From: Endozoicomonas gorgoniicola
GTDB lineage: Bacteria; Pseudomonadota; Gammaproteobacteria; Pseudomonadales; Endozoicomonadaceae
DNA: 64,000 bases
Assembly (NCBI RefSeq): GCF_025562715.2
Contig: NZ_JAPFCC010000001.1
Location: forward strand, 4,887,501-4,951,500
Direction of reading: 5' to 3'
Positions within the stretch are counted from its first letter, which is position 1. Each line of letters opens with the position of its first letter. The notes under the pieces were generated by a model that was not told the DNA's origin, did no database searches, and saw only the letters and a program-made list of their open reading frames with translations. Both the position numbers and the translations under genes were made by a program. Of the stretch, positions 7,848 to 16,836 are shown one piece after another.

Positions 7848-8758
7848 TCTTTAATCCTGTTGATATCAGTACATTGTTTAAGCGCCCCAGCCAGAACATC
7901 AATGGCTTTGGGTCTTGGGAAGCTGGCTCGCCATGCCAGGGCGACTGTTCTTTCCGGCCTTGGAGTACTGAACGGCTTAGAGGTCAACACATTCGGTGCG
8001 TAATAGTTATTGCCCAGAGCCGACTCTGGCAGAATGCTGATGCCCATGCCTGACGCAACCATATGGCGGATGGTTTCCAGCGAAGTGGCTTCAATACCAG
8101 AGCCGTCATGCCCCTCATTTAGATTAAGCAGCGGGCAGGCCTCCAGAATCTGGTCGCGGAAACAATGACCTTCACCCAACAGCAATACTTCATCTCTGGA
8201 CAGTTCTTCTTTATTAATCGCATCACGCTCAGCCCACGGATGATGGCTCGGCATCAATACCCTGAAGGCTTCATCATAGATGGGTAATGTTAAAACATCC
8301 GGTTCAGTGAAGGGCAGGGCAATGATGATGGCATCCAGTTCACCCTGTCTTAACTTTCGACGCAGAACGGCGGTAAAGTTTTCCTCTATATAAAGTGGCA
8401 TACCGGATGCCAGCTCTGCCAGTTTGGGTACCAGGTGCGGGAACAGGTAAGGGCCAATGGTGTAGATCGCGCCCACCCGCAACGGTGTGCTCAACTGGTC
8501 TTTACCTTCTTTTGCCAGCTCTTTCACAGCATCCGCTTCTTCAAGGACTTTCCTTGCCTGCTGAACAATGCGTTGCCCCATATCACTGACACGAACAGCG
8601 TTGCGAGTACGCTCAAACAACTCAACGCCCAGTTCTTTTTCCAGTTTTTTCACCCCGGCACTGAGGGTAGGCTGGCTGACAAAGCATTCAGCTGCAGCAC
8701 GACCAAAGTGCTGTTCCCGGGCAAGAGCGACAATATAGCGCAGTTCAGTCAGAGTCAT
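7844..8758 (-). CDS. oxyR: hydrogen peroxide-responsive regulator OxyR
   Basis: LysR-type regulator that senses H2O2 through a reversible disulfide and activates antioxidant genes. The N-terminal helix-turn-helix is at residues 1-60 (MTLTELRYIVALAREQHFGR). The redox cysteines are Cys199 and Cys208 in GEGHCFRDQILEAC, the same numbering as in E. coli OxyR, which makes this assignment strong. Length is 304. It is transcribed with recG (four-base overlap). The upstream intergenic region (8759-9010) should hold its promoter. Confidence 0.96.
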   Translation of the reverse strand: MTLTELRYIVALAREQHFGRAAAECFVSQPTLSAGVKKLEKELGVELFERTRNAVRVSDMGQRIVQQARKVLEEADAVKELAKEGKDQLSTPLRVGAIYTIGPYLFPHLVPKLAELASGMPLYIEENFTAVLRRKLRQGELDAIIIALPFTEPDVLTLPIYDEAFRVLMPSHHPWAERDAINKEELSRDEVLLLGEGHCFRDQILEACPLLNLNEGHDGSGIEATSLETIRHMVASGMGISILPESALGNNYYAPNVLTSKPFSTPRPERTVALAWRASFPRPKAIDVLAGALKQCTDINRIKD

Positions 8759-8876
8759 AATAAAAGTAAGCCGACAACGATTATAAGAACACTGTAAATT
8801 TAATCAGTATTATTCACTAATTCCTTTGCTGTGTCAGCTTTTGCGCTATCTGTCGCTGTATTTTCCTGCTGTTACA

Positions 8877-8904
8877 CTTTTCGCTCATGGCTATTTGGTA
8901 CTGA
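8877..8904 (+). repeat. dispersed intergenic repeat, copy 1
   Basis: TTTTCGCTCATGGCTATTTGG followed by TACTGAA. The same core occurs at 22312-22357 (twice) and 40003-40033, always in or next to an intergenic gap. Here it lies between oxyR and the YeeZ-like gene. Confidence 0.55.
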
Positions 8905-9010
8905 AAAACTGAACTCAGATGATTCCATATGGCCGGATACTTAACCGTTGTTTGTACGAGCCAGATGTAGTTGACTAACGAACAGTTCTTTCTTTTTAAC
9001 GAGAACAGAG

Positions 9011-9856
9011 ATGGACACACAGAACATTCTAATCGCAGGTTGCGGCGACGTAGGGTGCGAGCTGGCCAGACAGCTGCTACTCTCAAGTGACTTTCAGGTC
9101 TGGGGGCTGCGTCGCTCCATTGACCAGCTGCCCGAAGGTGTTCACGCTATTCGCGGTGACCTTTCAGACCCAAAGAAGCTCGGCGCATGGCCTGAAACCA
9201 TCGATTACGTTTTTTATACGGCCGCTGCCGACGGTTACTCACCAGAACTTTACCGACAGGCTTACGTCACTGGTCTTATGAATGTGATCAATCATTTAAA
9301 GCAGAACAGCATTCAGCCCAGGCACCTGTTCTTCACCTCCAGCACCAGCGTTTACCATCAGAGCCACGGTGAGTGGGTTGACGAAAACTCGGACTGCAAC
9401 CCGCAAACCTTCGCAGGTCAAACATTACTGGAAGCTGAAAAGGTACTGTTTGCCAGTGACCTGCCTACCACTTCCGTTCGCTTTGGTGGCATTTATGGCC
9501 CTGGCAGAAACCGACTGATTAAACGGGTGCTGGAAAAAAAAGGATGTGCTAAAGAGCCGGTCGTTTACAGCAACCGAATTCACAGGGATGATTGCGCCGG
9601 CATTCTGAAACATCTACTGCAAATGAGTAACAGCGGGCAAACGCCTGATCCTGTTTACCTTGGTGTTGATAGCCAGCCTGCCCCTATGCACGATGTTCTG
9701 CACTGGATTGCCGGTCAGTACGGCGTAGAGCTGAGCGATGATCATCCTGCTCCCCCAAGATCCAGTAAACGTTGCAGCAATCGCAAAGTTCTTGATACGG
9801 GTTATCGTTTTAAATACCCGGATTACAAGGTTGGCTATCTGAACAATTCTGCCTGA
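9011..9856 (+). CDS. NAD(P)-dependent epimerase/dehydratase, YeeZ-like
   Basis: Extended short-chain dehydrogenase fold. The nucleotide-binding motif ILIAGCGDVGCELAR (residues 6-20) follows GxGxxG-type spacing; FFTSSTSVYHQ and FGGIYGPGR are typical of YeeZ and related sugar-nucleotide epimerases, although the usual YxxxK is poorly conserved. E. coli YeeZ has about 274 residues; this one has 281. The precise substrate is unknown. It is followed after 44 bases by the flavin monooxygenase on the same strand and may share its transcript. Confidence 0.8.
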   Translation: MDTQNILIAGCGDVGCELARQLLLSSDFQVWGLRRSIDQLPEGVHAIRGDLSDPKKLGAWPETIDYVFYTAAADGYSPELYRQAYVTGLMNVINHLKQNSIQPRHLFFTSSTSVYHQSHGEWVDENSDCNPQTFAGQTLLEAEKVLFASDLPTTSVRFGGIYGPGRNRLIKRVLEKKGCAKEPVVYSNRIHRDDCAGILKHLLQMSNSGQTPDPVYLGVDSQPAPMHDVLHWIAGQYGVELSDDHPAPPRSSKRCSNRKVLDTGYRFKYPDYKVGYLNNSA

Positions 9857-9900
9857 TAGCGGTCTATTCTTTCTCCAGTGAGATCAGGCAGAGAGCAAGA

Positions 9901-11151
9901 ATGTCCGCTAACAAAGAAGTCGCCATCATCGGGGCAGGGCCAGCAGGGTTAATTACCGGCAGCATACTGAAGAAGGCTGGCTTCACTGTTACGCTCTTTG
10001 AGCAGCGTGACTGCCTGGGTGGTTCCTGGGCAATCCAGCCTTTGTCCACACTGGTTGATATTCGTGACGGGGTTTCCGGAATATACTCCCCAACCTTCCC
10101 CTCGTTGCGTTGCAATTTACCAAAGCAGGTCATGCCGCTGCCAGACTTCCCTTTTCCTGATGATTATCCACTCTATGCCCGCCATGATGATGTATTGTCA
10201 CACCTGCATCGCTTTGCAGAGCACCAGAAGCTCCTGAGACACATTCGTTTTAACCATCGCTTTCTTAAACTTGACGCCTCATCCACAGCTTCACCCGAAA
10301 AGCGTCGCTGGCAGGTTCAGACCAGTCAGGGCGTTGGTGAATTTGATGCCGTTGTCTTCTGCAACAGTCACTACTCTTTCCCAAAACTGCCAGACCTTGA
10401 GCCATTACTTCCTTTTACCGGTCGGCTTGAGCACAGTTTCAGTTACCGGGGTCCTGAAGCCTATCGCCATAAACGTGTTGCCCTGATGGGCTCAGGACCT
10501 TCCGGTGAGGACCTGAGCAGAGAGATCAGCCACTGTGCCAGTAGAGTTTACCTTTGTACTCATCCTGGAAGCCGACAACTGCACAAGCCAGTCACGGGAC
10601 GGTACGGAGCGCATAATAACCTGACCCGACACCGCGACGTTATTGCCTGTAATGACCGAACCGTGATACTGGAAAACGGTGAGAAACTGGAGAATATTGA
10701 TGTTCTGATCCTGTGTACCGGTTTTCAGCCTGACCCGGCTTTCAGGCGTACTCTGCCGGGTACCGGACTGTCTGGTGACCAAAATACTATAGCCCCGCTT
10801 TACCTGAACCTGTTTCACCCGAAGTATCCTGAGCTGACAGCAACGAGCATGATACAGTGCGCTGCCCCCTTTATTCTGTATCGCTACCAGGCTGAAGCCA
10901 TTGCGGGTTACCTGAAAGGCAAAATACAACTGCCCAATGCTCAGCAACGGCAATTTGCGGCAGAGCAGTCGGAGCTTCGTCAGACAGGACGAGTGGATTT
11001 TTCGATTCGCAAAGCCAACAGCATGGAGCATATAAACCGGCTGGCAAGCATGGCAGGCATTCCGCCGCCAACAAAAGAAATATTAGAAATACTGGCGACC
11101 GCCAATAAAAAACGGCTGGAGCACCCGGATACTTATCGAGACCTGCCGTGA
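9901..11151 (+). CDS. flavin-containing monooxygenase-like NAD(P)H oxidoreductase
   Basis: Two-dinucleotide-fold flavoenzyme. FAD is bound through IIGAGPAGLITGS (residues 9-21), NADPH probably through MGSGPSGEDLS (about 196-206), and between them lies FTGRLEHSFSY, which matches the FxGxxxHxxxY signature of flavin monooxygenases. ILCTGFQPDP is the usual C-terminal fold-closing motif. Likely role: oxygenation of a nitrogen- or sulfur-containing small molecule; the substrate is not visible. Length (416) is close to bacterial and yeast FMOs. It follows the YeeZ-like gene. Confidence 0.85.
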   Translation: MSANKEVAIIGAGPAGLITGSILKKAGFTVTLFEQRDCLGGSWAIQPLSTLVDIRDGVSGIYSPTFPSLRCNLPKQVMPLPDFPFPDDYPLYARHDDVLSHLHRFAEHQKLLRHIRFNHRFLKLDASSTASPEKRRWQVQTSQGVGEFDAVVFCNSHYSFPKLPDLEPLLPFTGRLEHSFSYRGPEAYRHKRVALMGSGPSGEDLSREISHCASRVYLCTHPGSRQLHKPVTGRYGAHNNLTRHRDVIACNDRTVILENGEKLENIDVLILCTGFQPDPAFRRTLPGTGLSGDQNTIAPLYLNLFHPKYPELTATSMIQCAAPFILYRYQAEAIAGYLKGKIQLPNAQQRQFAAEQSELRQTGRVDFSIRKANSMEHINRLASMAGIPPPTKEILEILATANKKRLEHPDTYRDLP

Positions 11152-11261
11152 TAGAACGGGTAGAGCTTCGGAAGAAGCTCTGCAAAAGAGTTAACTAAAA
11201 AGGATCGTGCTATCTTTCCGTAGGGTATTTTTTATTAATATTGCCTGGAGTGATGATAGAC

Positions 11262-12296
11262 ATGCCGTATGTGTTGAAAAGGAGTTTTGTTTTATGGGTA
11301 CTCAGCCTGGCACTAACCCGGTCACTGGTCGTTTATGGGATAAATCTTGAATTTTCTACGTCTGTCCTTTTCAAGTGGGATCTTTTTACAGATAGAAACG
11401 CTGATAGTGTTCTAACAGGAACAATAAGAGAAAATATTACTACCAGAAATAGTGTTATACGGCCTGACGAGGAGGCCGCTTTCGCTTCAGGTGAACCCCG
11501 TCGTCAATATACGGTAATCGAGTCGGACTCAGTAAGAAGCATTACAGTAACAGATCCTGTGAATCGCGTTAGCTTCACAGGATCGCCGTTTGAGCGATTC
11601 AGTAATAACTATGAAGGGACTCACAGGCTCAGGTATCTGTACAGAGACCCTCCCAGAACTCCATTTCTAACCAATTGGGATATTTTCAACTACCTTACCG
11701 GGAACCTCTTTGAGCGGATGAGGAACAGATTTCGACGTTATTTCAGGCGTTCACACACAACACCGCCTCGATCTCAGTTATCTTCTCGTGACGATGTTCG
11801 TCACTTATCTTTAGAAGAATTCAGGGATGGTCATAACGAGCTAAGCGTTCTGGAAAACAATGTATCGGTTATCTCCCTTTCAGGATCCGACATTATTACA
11901 GGAAGGTGGCTGGAAAGCATACTGGACAGTAACGATGAGTTTCAGGATAACATCGTTATACCAGGACTCCTTAATGATTCGATCCCTGTGCGTACCAGAG
12001 TCCGGGCAGCACCTGACAATTCGGCTGCAAGAGTGATTACAATGAGGGTTGATCCAGATCGGTCAGATGAGCTGGGAATTGAAAGAATTAACCTACACGT
12101 CCATAGCGGGTTCCCAGAAAGTACTATTGTGTCAGAAATTGAATTTATCTTTCATGAAACCAGACTGGTTATGCGCACAGTTGGACAAGAAAACCCTGTC
12201 CATGGACAGGGTTCAGGCACTTTACCACCAGCCGCCCCTTCTGCCGGACTTTATTCACCTACCGGCAATATTTTTACTGGGAGTACCACAAATTAA
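11262..12296 (+). CDS. exported protein of unknown function, 344 aa
   Basis: Not recognised. The chosen ATG (MPYVLKRSFVLWVLS) is preceded by GGAG; an in-frame TTG lies 21 bases further upstream. Residues 1-25 form a good signal peptide, so it is probably secreted or periplasmic. The mature part starts with beta-rich sequence, has a very basic stretch (RMRNRFRRYFRR, about 153-163) and a C-terminal beta-rich region, ending with a Gly/Pro-rich tail. No cysteines suited to disulfides and no membrane helix are evident. It lies alone between the monooxygenase and the convergent ridA. Possible host-directed exported protein; function unknown. Confidence 0.6.
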   Translation: MPYVLKRSFVLWVLSLALTRSLVVYGINLEFSTSVLFKWDLFTDRNADSVLTGTIRENITTRNSVIRPDEEAAFASGEPRRQYTVIESDSVRSITVTDPVNRVSFTGSPFERFSNNYEGTHRLRYLYRDPPRTPFLTNWDIFNYLTGNLFERMRNRFRRYFRRSHTTPPRSQLSSRDDVRHLSLEEFRDGHNELSVLENNVSVISLSGSDIITGRWLESILDSNDEFQDNIVIPGLLNDSIPVRTRVRAAPDNSAARVITMRVDPDRSDELGIERINLHVHSGFPESTIVSEIEFIFHETRLVMRTVGQENPVHGQGSGTLPPAAPSAGLYSPTGNIFTGSTTN

Positions 12297-12348
12297 GAAC
12301 TTACCAATGAACTATCTTGCCGTTAGTAAATCTTTGCCAGGAGCCGAA

Positions 12349-12735
12349 CTACTTAAGTTCCAGAACAGCGTCAACCTCAACCGGTACACCCTTTGGCAAC
12401 TCTTTCACGCCAATGGCAGCACGTGCCGGGTAAGGCTGCTCAAAGAACTCAGCCATCACTTCGTTCACAGCAGCAAAGTTGCTCAGGTCGGTCAGGAAGA
12501 TATTCACCTTGGCGGCGTCCTCCAACGTACCACCTGCAGCTTCGGCAATCGCTTTAAGGTTGGTAAAACAACGACGTGTCAGGTCTTTAAAGTCGCCGTC
12601 CTGCACTTCCATGGTTTCAGGCACCAGTGGAATCTGTCCAGAAATATAAACGGTGGTCCCTGCTTTTACCGCCTGGGAGTATGTGCCAATCGCTTGCGGC
12701 GCTCCCCTAGTGTTAATAGTCTGTCGGTTACTCAT
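12349..12735 (-). CDS. ridA: RidA family reactive intermediate/imine deaminase
   Basis: Hydrolyses reactive enamines and imines made by PLP enzymes such as threonine dehydratase, protecting other enzymes. The 128-residue protein starts MSNRQTINTRGAPQAIGTYS, has SGQIPLVPETMEVQ and RRCFTNLKAIAEAAGG, and ends with PARAAIGVKELPKGVPVEVDA, which carries the conserved Arg of the active site. AAGGTGG lies upstream of this ATG; longer in-frame starts were rejected because they add a tail the family lacks. In Pseudomonas the gene follows spoT directly; here two extra genes separate them. Confidence 0.93.
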   Translation of the reverse strand: MSNRQTINTRGAPQAIGTYSQAVKAGTTVYISGQIPLVPETMEVQDGDFKDLTRRCFTNLKAIAEAAGGTLEDAAKVNIFLTDLSNFAAVNEVMAEFFEQPYPARAAIGVKELPKGVPVEVDAVLELK

Positions 12736-12864
12736 CTCGTCCACCTTCCAAAAGGGTGATAGTAGGGAAGACTCCGCATATTGCAAGCAGATTTGCAGTT
12801 TATTATGAAGCACGAAGGAAGTAGCAGAAATGAAGGGTGATTTATTGTGCAAGAAACAATCTGC

Positions 12865-13611
12865 TCAATCAGGTTTTAATTTGCCCCAGCTTGTTGAATA
12901 TTTATTTTTAATACAGAAATTATACAGCTCTTCATAGCCATGAATCCTTTGGCTTGTTAATTCACGATGAATAGACTTTAAGATAATTACACCATTATCA
13001 ATATCAAGAGCCAATAATGGCTGAGTTATTACACTTTCGATATGAGCGAATTCAACTTCGCTGTTATTGTTGAATATTTTCATGGAAAACTCACAGTGAG
13101 TAACATTATACTCGGCTATACGTTGATTCTTAAGTAGTGGGCGATTATTCCTAATGTCATCTAAAAACAATTCTTTCAAATCGCTGACTTGTGAAAGCGT
13201 AATTATTCTTTCATAAGCTTGCATGGAAACTCTTAAGTATTGTTTTGTTCTACCATCTGCGAACGCAATTCTTGTGTCCAAAATGGCCCTGAGCGATGGT
13301 CCGGAAATATGTTCTTCACCATCAATCTCAATAATTTCAGCTGGCGAGAGAATGTTTGCCATTCCTTGATATATTAAAGGCCTTTCAGCACCTGAGTTGC
13401 CTGTTCTCAGGATGCCTGATAATCCCTTAACTTTAATATACGGAACTCCATTAACACAAATTTTAGTGTTAACAAAAAAAGCATTCACTATAGAAGTCAA
13501 GTGACCTTTATCAAGAACGCTGGTAGCAGCATTGGCAATATGATCAATTTCAGGCCTTTCAATTAAGTCGTCTAATTGATGATAAATTACAGATGGTAAT
13601 TTGCTTGTCAT
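12865..13611 (-). CDS. unknown protein, partner of a J-domain-like gene, 248 aa
   Basis: Not recognised. A soluble mixed alpha/beta protein with no signal peptide, membrane helix or known catalytic motif. The start overlaps the stop of the upstream J-domain-like gene by four bases (ATGA), so the two are translationally coupled and probably work together. Both are clearly richer in A and T than spoT and ridA, between which they are inserted, a sign of recent acquisition. A stretch such as LSGILRTGNSGAERPLIYQG may bind a ligand or partner, but this is a guess. Defence, stress or chaperone-related roles are all possible. Confidence 0.6.
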   Translation of the reverse strand: MTSKLPSVIYHQLDDLIERPEIDHIANAATSVLDKGHLTSIVNAFFVNTKICVNGVPYIKVKGLSGILRTGNSGAERPLIYQGMANILSPAEIIEIDGEEHISGPSLRAILDTRIAFADGRTKQYLRVSMQAYERIITLSQVSDLKELFLDDIRNNRPLLKNQRIAEYNVTHCEFSMKIFNNNSEVEFAHIESVITQPLLALDIDNGVIILKSIHRELTSQRIHGYEELYNFCIKNKYSTSWGKLKPD

Positions 13612-14033
13612 GCCTTACCTACCATTTGACTATAAATCTTGTTTATTTTTTGCATAATCATCTCATAGTCTAATAGGTTATCATCAATGTTTTTGTCAGG
13701 ATGAAATATTGATTGATACTTTTTCTTCCATTCATTAGCCATTTTTTTATCTAAATAATGTTTCTTTTTTATACCAAGTTCTTTATCAAAAGAAGTGCCT
13801 TGATGATTTATTATCATAAATGCCAGCTTATGCTTTTCTGACTTAAAAAAAGCATCTTCATTTTTAAGTGAAGAGACATCACAAAAAGCTTCTATAACTT
13901 TCAGTAAGTCTTTCTTTGTTTTTATTGACAATACATCAGAAAGACCCTTGTCGTTTAAAATATGTTCTCTTATTTCATCATACTTTTTGTCTATTTCATT
14001 CTCAGTAATTGATAAGGCATAAGATTTTTCCAT
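13608..14033 (-). CDS. small protein with C-terminal J-domain-like segment, 141 aa
   Basis: The last ~45 residues read KKKYQSIFHPDKNIDDN (HPD at 111-113), then MQKINKIYSQ, which match helix II, the HPD loop and helix III of a DnaJ J-domain. The HPD tripeptide is what stimulates DnaK ATPase. The N-terminal 95 residues are helical and charged and match nothing I know. Unlike DnaJ, the J-like part is at the C-terminus and there is no Gly/Phe or zinc region. It is the first gene of a two-gene unit, overlapping the next by four bases. AT-rich. Probably recruits Hsp70 to the partner's task, or uses the fold as an interaction module. Confidence 0.6.
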   Translation of the reverse strand: MEKSYALSITENEIDKKYDEIREHILNDKGLSDVLSIKTKKDLLKVIEAFCDVSSLKNEDAFFKSEKHKLAFMIINHQGTSFDKELGIKKKHYLDKKMANEWKKKYQSIFHPDKNIDDNLLDYEMIMQKINKIYSQMVGKA

Positions 14034-14114
14034 TAATCTTCTCCAGTTAATATAAAGGTTGAGTATAATACTGAAACTAGGGATAGCAAAGTTACTGCGT
14101 CAACAACGCAGTAA

Positions 14115-16244
14115 CTACGACTCCCTGCGGCGGGTAATGGAGTGTACGCCTTTAATCACGCGCAGTCGTTTAATGATGCGGGCAAGATGGACACGGTCTT
14201 TAACGTTCACCAGTAGTTGTACCATGCAGAAACTGGCATCACGTTCTTCCATGCTGATCTTTTCAATATTGCCTTCGACCGCCGTAATACTGGTGGCCAG
14301 AGAGGCGATCATGCCACGATGGTGTTCCAGCTCGACCTGAAGGTCTACTGTGAATTCACCGGAAACATGTTTGTCCCAGTCGACTTCCAGAACCTTTTCA
14401 GGGTTATGGCGAATTTCTGCAATGTTTTTGCAGCTGTCGGTGTGAATCACAATGCCCCGACCCGAGCTGACATGCCCCACCACCGGATCGCCGGGAATAG
14501 GGTGACAACACTTGGCAAAGCTGATCACCATGCCTTCAGTGCCACGAATGGTCAGAGACTGTTCAATATCCACATCCAGTGACGACTTCTCTTCACCATC
14601 GGTTTCCTGAGGCTCCACCAGCATACGGGCAACGATGTAAGCCATACGGTTACCAAGGCCGATGTCTTCAAGCAGTTCGTCCAGCGACTCCAGCTTAAAG
14701 TTTTTCAACTGCTGGTTGAGAATGCCCTGATCCAGCTGATCCACCCGGGTGTCAAAGCTGACCAGTGCCTTGTTCAACAGGCGATAGCCAAGAGCAATGG
14801 ATTCGTTTCGACGCTGATATTTGAGGAAGTGACGGATGTTGGAACGGGCTTTGCCAGTCAGAACAAAGTTCAGCCAGGCAACATTGGGGCTGGCACCTTC
14901 CGCCGTTACGATTTCTACCGTCTGTCCGCTCTGCAGTGGCTGGCTGAGTGACGCAAGTCGTTTATCAATACGACAGGCAACGCAGGTATTACCCACATCG
15001 GTATGAACCGCATAGGCAAAATCGACCGCCGTCGCCCCTTTTGGCAATTCGAGAATCGTACCACGGGGCGTGAAAACATAGACTTCATCGGGAAAGAGGT
15101 CGATTTTAACGTTCTCAATAAATTCCAGAGAGTCACCGGCATTCTTCTGTAGTTCCAGCACACCTTTCAGCCACTGCCTTGTACGAGCATGACTGCCCGA
15201 CAGCGCTTCATCACCGGATTTATACAGCCAGTGTGCGGCGATACCATTGTTTGCCATATCTTCCATTTCCTGAGTACGGATCTGGATTTCCACAGGTATG
15301 CCGTGCATACCGAACAAAGTGGTGTGGAGGGATTGATAGCCGTTGGCTTTGGGGATGGCGATATAGTCTTTGAAACGACCGGGGATGGGTTTGTAGAGGT
15401 TGTGAACAATGCCAAAGGCGCGGTAACAGCTGTCGACGCTCTCGACTATGATGCGAAAGGCGAACATGTCCATGATTTCACCAAAGGACTTGCTCTGGCT
15501 GCGCATCTTTTTATAAATGCTGTAGAGATGTTTCTCGCGACCCACCACCCTGCCTTTAAGACCTTCTTCTTCCAGTCGGGCAGCAATGGCTTTCTGTACT
15601 TTGCCCACCAGATCCCGGCGATTGCCACGCACCTGTTTGACAGCCTGGCGAATCATGCGTGAACGCATGGGGTACATGGCCTCAAAACCGAGGTCTTCCA
15701 GCTCAATCCGCAGACAGTGCATACCAAGGCGATTGGCTATTGGAACATAAATTTCGAGGGTTTCACGGGCAATTCTGCGGCGTTTGTCCGGTCGCAGAAC
15801 CCCGAGGGTTCGCATGTTGTGCAAACGGTCTGAAAGCTTGACGAGAATAACCCGGATATCCCGGGCCATGGCCAGCGCCATTTTCTGAAAATTCTCGGCC
15901 TGAGCCAGGGTTTTATTCTCGAAGTGCATGTGGGTCAGCTTGCTGACCCCGTCTACCAGTTCAGCGACAACCTCACCAAACTGTTCGACAATAGCACTTT
16001 TTTCAATACCGGTGTCTTCTATGACATCGTGCAGCATGGCGGCCATCAGACTATGATGGTCCATGTGCATGTCGGCCAGAATAGCTGCCACTTCCAGAGG
16101 ATGGGTGATATAAGGCTCACCACTGCGTCGTATCTGCCCGTCATGGGCCTGTTCGGCGTAATAGTAAGCCCTGCGAACAAGATTAATCTGTTCAAGGGTC
16201 AGGTAGGACTTCAAGCGGCCGGCAAACTCATCGATAGTCAGCAA
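14115..16244 (-). CDS. spoT: bifunctional (p)ppGpp synthetase/hydrolase SpoT
   Basis: Makes and degrades the alarmone (p)ppGpp. The HD hydrolase domain is intact: His48 in THPLEVAA and His72-Asp73 in LHDVIEDT. The synthetase part shows FKDYIAIPKANGYQSLHTT, also intact, so both activities are expected. TGS (VYVFTPRGTILELPKGATA) and C-terminal ACT domains follow. Length 709 fits the family. It lies 50 bases downstream of rpoZ on the same strand, the usual rpoZ-spoT operon. Confidence 0.97.
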   Translation of the reverse strand: MLTIDEFAGRLKSYLTLEQINLVRRAYYYAEQAHDGQIRRSGEPYITHPLEVAAILADMHMDHHSLMAAMLHDVIEDTGIEKSAIVEQFGEVVAELVDGVSKLTHMHFENKTLAQAENFQKMALAMARDIRVILVKLSDRLHNMRTLGVLRPDKRRRIARETLEIYVPIANRLGMHCLRIELEDLGFEAMYPMRSRMIRQAVKQVRGNRRDLVGKVQKAIAARLEEEGLKGRVVGREKHLYSIYKKMRSQSKSFGEIMDMFAFRIIVESVDSCYRAFGIVHNLYKPIPGRFKDYIAIPKANGYQSLHTTLFGMHGIPVEIQIRTQEMEDMANNGIAAHWLYKSGDEALSGSHARTRQWLKGVLELQKNAGDSLEFIENVKIDLFPDEVYVFTPRGTILELPKGATAVDFAYAVHTDVGNTCVACRIDKRLASLSQPLQSGQTVEIVTAEGASPNVAWLNFVLTGKARSNIRHFLKYQRRNESIALGYRLLNKALVSFDTRVDQLDQGILNQQLKNFKLESLDELLEDIGLGNRMAYIVARMLVEPQETDGEEKSSLDVDIEQSLTIRGTEGMVISFAKCCHPIPGDPVVGHVSSGRGIVIHTDSCKNIAEIRHNPEKVLEVDWDKHVSGEFTVDLQVELEHHRGMIASLATSITAVEGNIEKISMEERDASFCMVQLLVNVKDRVHLARIIKRLRVIKGVHSITRRRES

Positions 16245-16294
16245 AGCCCGCTCCTCCTGTGCAGCATTCCGGACATCAGAGGCTTTCCTGGCTG

Positions 16295-16546
16295 TTAGCT
16301 TTCTACACCAGCCAGAAACATAGCGGCATCGTCTTCATCAACAATGCGCTCTTCAACGGAACTTGCAGATACCAGGCCTTCAGCAATTTCACGCAGAGCC
16401 ATTACCGTTGGCTTATCATTTTCCCATTCCAGTTTTGGTTCTTTACCACCAATGGACAGCTGGCGGGCGCGCTTGGAAGCCACCATCACCAGTTCAAATC
16501 GGTTATCAACGTTATCCAGGCAGTCTTCTACGGTTACTCGAGCCAC
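16295..16546 (-). CDS. rpoZ: RNA polymerase omega subunit
   Basis: Small subunit that helps assemble RNA polymerase and forms a ppGpp binding site together with beta'. MARVTVEDCLDNVDNRFELV and VASKRARQLSIGG (residues 23-35) are diagnostic. Length is 83. First gene of the rpoZ-spoT unit. The usual gmk neighbour is about 3.1 kb away, because an aminopeptidase and a hydrolase gene lie between. Confidence 0.95.
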   Translation of the reverse strand: MARVTVEDCLDNVDNRFELVMVASKRARQLSIGGKEPKLEWENDKPTVMALREIAEGLVSASSVEERIVDEDDAAMFLAGVES

Positions 16547-16836
16547 TACTTCACCTCTCGTTATTTAGAAAAACGGTTTTCTTTCGCTATGGCTGCTTGA
16601 ATCATCGAGCCGCCAGTCTATCGACGTGATATATTTTTGCCGACATTAGAGTCTACTTTACGACCTGTTTTCAAACAAGTGCGTACAATATCCAGGGCAT
16701 TAAAACCGGGAACGACTTATGACGTTATCGGTTCCTTTTTAATTTCCGGAAGGCAGGCTTTGCCAATAGTATTTCCAACAACTTAAGGGTTATAGTTCCG
16801 GAAATAATTTCAAACCAAAGTCATTCGGAGTAGATC

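Noticed and set aside
12049..12759. 236-codon plus-strand frame
   Set aside because: It overlaps the end of the exported-protein gene and nearly all of ridA in another frame; a shadow of ridA coding DNA.
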